Below, piece by piece: positions 60,226-64,000 of a stretch of 64,000 nucleotides of DNA. The translations under genes were made by a program, and so were the position numbers. Positions within the stretch are counted from its first letter, which is position 1, and the number at the start of each line of letters is the position of its first letter. The notes under the pieces are model-generated. The model made no database searches, was not told the DNA's origin, and was given only the letters and a program-made list of their open reading frames with translations. The DNA comes from DATGUN01 sp035301285 (lineage in GTDB: Bacteria > Bacillota > Bacilli > Bacillales > Amphibacillaceae), in the NCBI GenBank assembly GCA_035301285.1, contig DATGUN010000037.1:8614-72613 (forward strand). Reading direction: 5' to 3'.

Positions 60226-60597
60226 ATGGATAAAATATTGATCAATAAAATGCAATTCTACGGTTTTCATGGACTTTTTCCTGAAGAAAATAAACTGGGG
60301 CAACGATTTTATACAGATGTGACCCTTTACACAGATTTAACGACGGCGGGAAAAACAGATGACATGAACGACTCTATAGATTACGGTGATATATATGAGA
60401 CTGTGAAGAACATTATGGAAGGAAAGGCTTTTAATCTTTTGGAAGCGGTCGGTGAACAGATTGCGAGCGCCCTATTAACATCTTATCCGCGCATTGATGC
60501 GTGTGCGGTAAAAGTCGAGAAGCCAGACCCCCCTATACCGGGGCACTATGATTCTGTGGCGGTGGAAATTTATAGAGAGAGGACGGGTTCGAAATGA
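60226..60597 (+). CDS. folB: Dihydroneopterin aldolase
   Basis: FolB splits dihydroneopterin to 6-hydroxymethyl-dihydropterin and glycolaldehyde. The 123-residue protein begins MDKILINKMQFYGFHGLFPEENKLGQRF and has the conserved IDYGDIY, LLEAVGEQIA and KPDPPIPGHYDSVAVEI. AGAGGGTG eight bases before selects ATG 60226 rather than the in-frame ATG at 60208. Its last bases overlap folK. Confidence 0.95.
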   Translation: MDKILINKMQFYGFHGLFPEENKLGQRFYTDVTLYTDLTTAGKTDDMNDSIDYGDIYETVKNIMEGKAFNLLEAVGEQIASALLTSYPRIDACAVKVEKPDPPIPGHYDSVAVEIYRERTGSK

Positions 60598-61103
60598 TCA
60601 GCTATGTCGCATTAGGGACCAATATCGAACCTAGGGAAGCGTATTTAAATGATGCCCTTGCGAAGTTATCCGAAACAGATGGCATTACGATAACAAACGA
60701 GTCAACCATTTATGAAACTGAACCAGTTGGCTATACCAATCAGGGTGATTTCTTGAATATGATCATCGAGGTGGATACAACCCTCTCACCTCTTGGGATG
60801 TTAGACGTTTGCCAGTCAATTGAACAAGAGCTCGGGCGAGAAAGGACCATCAGGGATGGACCCAGGACCATTGATCTTGACATTTTGGTGTATAATCAAG
60901 AATATAGGGAAACAAAACGCCTGATGTTACCACACCCAAGAATGCATGAACGTGCATTTGTATTGGTGCCGTTTAGTGAGATTGCACCTGATTTTATGAT
61001 CGTTGGACACAATGCGCAAGTCAAGGAACTTCTCGAGAATCTTTCAACCGAAGAAAAGAAGGGTGTCAGGAAATGGATGTCAAACAGATCGGTCGGCGAA
61101 TAA
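60594..61103 (+). CDS. folK: Hydroxymethyl-dihydropterin pyrophosphokinase
   Basis: FolK transfers pyrophosphate from ATP to 6-hydroxymethyl-dihydropterin, the substrate of FolP. The 169-residue enzyme has ISYVALGTNIEPRE, YETEPVGYTNQGDFLNMIIEV, and RTIDLDILVYNQ with the magnesium aspartates, and HPRMHERAFVLVPFSEIAP. Its ATGA overlaps the folB stop, and its end overlaps yazB by 31 bases. Confidence 0.95.
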   Translation: MISYVALGTNIEPREAYLNDALAKLSETDGITITNESTIYETEPVGYTNQGDFLNMIIEVDTTLSPLGMLDVCQSIEQELGRERTIRDGPRTIDLDILVYNQEYRETKRLMLPHPRMHERAFVLVPFSEIAPDFMIVGHNAQVKELLENLSTEEKKGVRKWMSNRSVGE

Positions 61104-61294
61104 AAGGGTTCAGAAAGTTGAAAGGCTACACACAGGAACAGTTCGCTATCAAGATTCAAACATCACCGTATTTGTTGGGAAACATCGAACGGGGCAAAAA
61201 AGAGCCGTCCGAAGCAATGCTTGAAACAATGTGTGATGTACTGCAAGTCTCCCGGGAGGAATTAATCGTCAGCGATGACATGGAAAAAGAATGA
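61073..61294 (+). CDS. yazB: Small XRE-family DNA-binding protein YazB
   Basis: This 73-residue protein is a single helix-turn-helix domain: IGRRIKGFRKLKGYTQEQFAIKIQTSPYLLGNIERGKKEPSEAMLETMCDVLQV, the lambda-Cro/XRE pattern. It matches YazB by place and length. It starts inside folK and ends four bases into the region before lysS. Its target is unknown; sitting inside the folate unit, it may regulate it. B. subtilis has a dihydrouridine synthase gene next; that is missing here. Confidence 0.9.
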   Translation: MDVKQIGRRIKGFRKLKGYTQEQFAIKIQTSPYLLGNIERGKKEPSEAMLETMCDVLQVSREELIVSDDMEKE

Positions 61295-61314
61295 AAGATA
61301 ATGGAGTGATGAAG

Positions 61315-62802
61315 ATGCAAGAAGATTTGAATGAACATATGCGTGTACGCAGAGATAAACTAGAAACGTATTATGAGAAAGGGCTGGACCCTTTTGGTGG
61401 CAAATTCGTTCGGACACATCTGGCCAGTGATCTTTTGGAAAAATACGATGGCTATTCCAAAGAAGACCTTGATGAAATGAATGATGAAGTGACCATCGCT
61501 GGTCGTATGATGACTAAACGCGGTAAAGGGAAAGCCGGTTTCGCGCACATACAGGACGTGAGTGATCAGATTCAATTATACGTCCGGAAAGATGAAATTG
61601 GCGATGAGAGCTATGAAATCTTCAAGTCGACGGATTTGGGTGATATTGTTGGTGTGACAGGCGTCATGTTTAAAACGAAGGTAGGAGAATTGTCTGTCAA
61701 GGCACAGGAGTTTCATCTTCTTTCCAAATCGCTTAGACCTTTGCCGGAAAAATACCACGGATTGAAGGATGTGGAACAGCGTTATCGTCAACGTTATCTA
61801 GACCTGATTACAAATGTGGATTCAAGGGAGACTTTTGTGCTGAGAAGTAAAATCATCCAATCGATGCGCAAATATTTGGATGGGCTTGATTTCTTGGAAG
61901 TGGAAACACCTATGCTACATGGTATAGCCGGTGGAGCATCCGCGCGTCCGTTTGTAACACATCATAATGCGTTGGATATTCCTTTATACATGCGTATAGC
62001 AATTGAACTGCACTTGAAGCGGCTGATAATCGGAGGCCTTGAAAAAGTGTATGAAATCGGTCGTGTGTTCCGTAATGAGGGTGTTTCGACCCGGCATAAT
62101 CCAGAGTTCACTATGATTGAACTGTACGAAGCATACGCTGATTTTTACGATATTATGTCGTTGACAGAGAAAATGATTGCATATATTGCCAAAGATGTTT
62201 TAGGCAAAACAACGATTGAATATGGTGACTTTGAGATCGATCTTGAACCGGAATGGAAAAGATGGCATATGGTTGATGCAGTCAAAGAATATACAGGTGT
62301 TGATTTTTGGGCTGATGTCAGTGACCAAGAAGCACGTGAGCTTGCGCGTGAACATGACGTCGAGATTACAGATGCGATGACATATGGTCATATTGTCAAT
62401 GAGTTTTTCGAGCAAAAAGTGGAGGAAGAACTGATCCAGCCGACATTCATTTACGGGCATCCGGTGGAAATCTCGCCGCTGGCTAAAAAATCAAAAGACG
62501 ATCCACGGTTTACGGATCGGTTTGAATTATTTATTGTTGGGCGTGAACACGCGAATGCATTCAGTGAATTGAATGATCCAATCGATCAGAGAGAACGGTT
62601 TGAAGCTCAAGTGAAAGAAAGAGATGCCGGGAACGATGAGGCCCATGAAATGGATGAAGACTTTTTGGAAGCACTTGAGTATGGAATGCCTCCGACCGGT
62701 GGGTTAGGCATCGGAATCGATCGCCTTGTTATGTTATTGACGAATTCCCCATCCATCCGTGATGTATTGCTATTTCCGCAAATGCGGCATAAAGAACAGT
62801 AA
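61315..62802 (+). CDS. lysS: Lysyl-tRNA synthetase, class II
   Basis: LysS charges tRNA-Lys. The 495-residue class II enzyme has an N-terminal OB-fold anticodon domain (about residues 55-160, with VTIAGRMMTKRGKGKAGFAHIQD), motif 2 with VYEIGRVFRNEGVSTRHNPEFTMIE, and motif 3 GLGIGIDRLVMLLTNSPSIRDVLLFP. GGAG eight bases upstream supports ATG 61315; an in-frame ATG at 61291 overlaps the yazB stop. It is the last protein gene before the rRNA operon, as in B. subtilis. Confidence 0.97.
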   Translation: MQEDLNEHMRVRRDKLETYYEKGLDPFGGKFVRTHLASDLLEKYDGYSKEDLDEMNDEVTIAGRMMTKRGKGKAGFAHIQDVSDQIQLYVRKDEIGDESYEIFKSTDLGDIVGVTGVMFKTKVGELSVKAQEFHLLSKSLRPLPEKYHGLKDVEQRYRQRYLDLITNVDSRETFVLRSKIIQSMRKYLDGLDFLEVETPMLHGIAGGASARPFVTHHNALDIPLYMRIAIELHLKRLIIGGLEKVYEIGRVFRNEGVSTRHNPEFTMIELYEAYADFYDIMSLTEKMIAYIAKDVLGKTTIEYGDFEIDLEPEWKRWHMVDAVKEYTGVDFWADVSDQEARELAREHDVEITDAMTYGHIVNEFFEQKVEEELIQPTFIYGHPVEISPLAKKSKDDPRFTDRFELFIVGREHANAFSELNDPIDQRERFEAQVKERDAGNDEAHEMDEDFLEALEYGMPPTGGLGIGIDRLVMLLTNSPSIRDVLLFPQMRHKEQ

Positions 62803-62808
62803 TGGTAT

Positions 62809-62915
62809 AAAGGATGTTCAGAATTAAATATCAGTCGGAAGTGTGTTGGGTGCCGGTAGAAAAATGACTGGTGTACAGGCGCTCTTTCCACTTTTATCTG
62901 GACATCCTTTTTTTA
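62809..62915 (+). terminator. Long-loop terminator after lysS
   Basis: AAAGGATGTTCAGA (62809-62822) and TCTGGACATCCTTT (62897-62910) form a 14-bp stem (one G-U) closed over a 74-base loop, followed by TTTTT. The loop itself contains AAGTG and CACTT. Confidence 0.7.
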
Positions 62916-63610
62916 TGGCAAAAAATTGTAGATATGGTTATGTGACCTCCGTTGGTATTATGGCATATGATATTATGCTGTAGTTTGCCGCCACCCCTTT
63001 GCCGTTCATCTTTAGGATAGCGCGCTACCTACAAGCGTCATTCAATGGATGCCCATGCAATATTTTGCAGTCTGTGTGTTTCATGATTGAATATGTATTT
63101 TCTTAAATGGAACAATAGTGTAAAAAGGTTTTATTAAAGAGACCTTCCTTTTGATAATGCACTCATTCATCATGATAGAACTGGGGAATCATAGCTTATA
63201 AAATAATTTATATAATTTTAGAGGATTTGTATTGCTTTTTTATAATAATCATGGTAAATTAATTTACGTTGCATTAAAAAGGGCAACGGAACAGTTGAAG
63301 AAACAAACCAGCGGACATTTCATTCCATTTTGGGTTACAAGATCCAACAGAGATGATAACGTTGATTCATTTTAAAAAAATGATAATTAATTGTTGACTT
63401 AATTGTTCAAACGTGTTATATTAATAAAGTCGCCAATTTGAGCGACGGAGACGTTTTTGCTCCTTGAAAACTGAACAAAGCAACCAGTATGTCAAAAGGT
63501 GAAAGAGCCAATGAATCTGAGGTAGATATAGATATCGGCCGATGATGATTGAGTCTCTGGATCAATTTTTAAAGCTAAGAAGTGATTGATTGGTGTCAAT
63601 CACATGCAAA
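62916..63610 (+). other. rRNA operon leader and upstream region
   Basis: No gene. A+T-rich DNA leads to a strong promoter TTGACT (63394-63399) with TATATT (63417-63422), 17-base spacer, and a weaker candidate TTGCTT (63232) with TAAATT (63255). The leader carries a boxA-like TGCTCCTTGAAAACTGAAC near 63458 used for antitermination in rRNA transcripts, then sequence that pairs with the 3' side of 16S for processing. Confidence 0.7.
63394..63422 (+). promoter_or_regulatory. rRNA operon promoter (P2-like)
   Basis: TTGACT and TATATT with a 17-base spacer, preceded by an A+T-rich UP-like stretch (TTTTAAAAAAATGATAATTAATT). Confidence 0.75.

Positions 63611-64000
<390 letters not shown>

Overview
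The window is chromosomal DNA from an endospore-forming member of the Bacillaceae. From position 4454 onward the gene order follows the region just downstream of the replication origin in Bacillus subtilis: sleL/yaaH, yaaI, tadA, scr, dnaX, ebfC, recR, yaaL, bofA, gin, yaaO, tmk, darA, holB, ricT, yabA, yabB, yazA, rsmI, abrB, metG, yabD, yabE, rnmV, rsmA, veg, sspF, ispE, purR, spoVG, glmU, prs, ctc, pth, fin, mfd, spoVT, yabM, yabN, rqcP, yabP, yabQ, divIC, yabR, tRNA-Met, spoIIE, yabS, yabT, tilS, hpt, ftsH, coaX, hslO, a prsA-like gene, cysK, folP, folB, folK, yazB, lysS and then a 16S rRNA gene. Long acidic tails on Ctc, FtsH and YabE and moderate G+C suggest a moderately halophilic genus of the Lentibacillus/Virgibacillus/Oceanobacillus type. 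That placement is inference; the 16S fragment at the right end would settle it.

Layout. 1-4100: a minus-strand methionine operon (metY-metX-hom) behind a SAM-I riboswitch. 4100-7500: a spore-cortex glucosaminidase gene with a sigma-E promoter, a NAPE-PLD-like metallohydrolase and a cysteine hydrolase. 7500-21200: tadA, an M24 peptidase, SRP RNA, DNA polymerase III clamp-loader genes, recombination, sporulation sigma-factor control (bofA, gin), thymidylate kinase and several small regulators. 21200-31100: abrB, metG, RNA-processing and cell-wall genes, veg, sspF, ispE, purR, spoVG. 31200-45100: glmU-prs-ctc-pth-fin-mfd-spoVT, then the yabM-yabN-rqcP-yabP-yabQ-divIC-yabR block. 45300-57300: tRNA-Met, spoIIE, a VWA protein and a spore kinase, tilS-hpt-ftsH, coaX, hslO, a PpiC protein. 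57300-64000: a 1 kb gene-free stretch with a 52-bp tandem repeat, cysK, folate genes, lysS, and a ribosomal RNA operon that runs off the window.

Compared with B. subtilis the window lacks recognisable yaaR, yabG, yabJ (ridA), pabB-pabA-pabC and the dus gene, and gains the NAPE-PLD-like gene and the M24 peptidase. Sporulation control is readable in the DNA: sigma-E promoters before sleL and yabP, sigma-F promoters before gin and fin, a sigma-H promoter before spoVG and a 21-bp-spacer Spo0A-type promoter before spoIIE.

I do not see a wholly new multi-gene system. The items most worth a second look are the rqcP gene whose conserved N-terminus begins at an ATC codon, the 52-bp tandem repeat array, a large nested inverted repeat between ctc and pth, a perfect palindrome over the cysK start site, MetY fused to a CoA-binding-like domain, and a 26-bp sequence shared by two gene-free regions.
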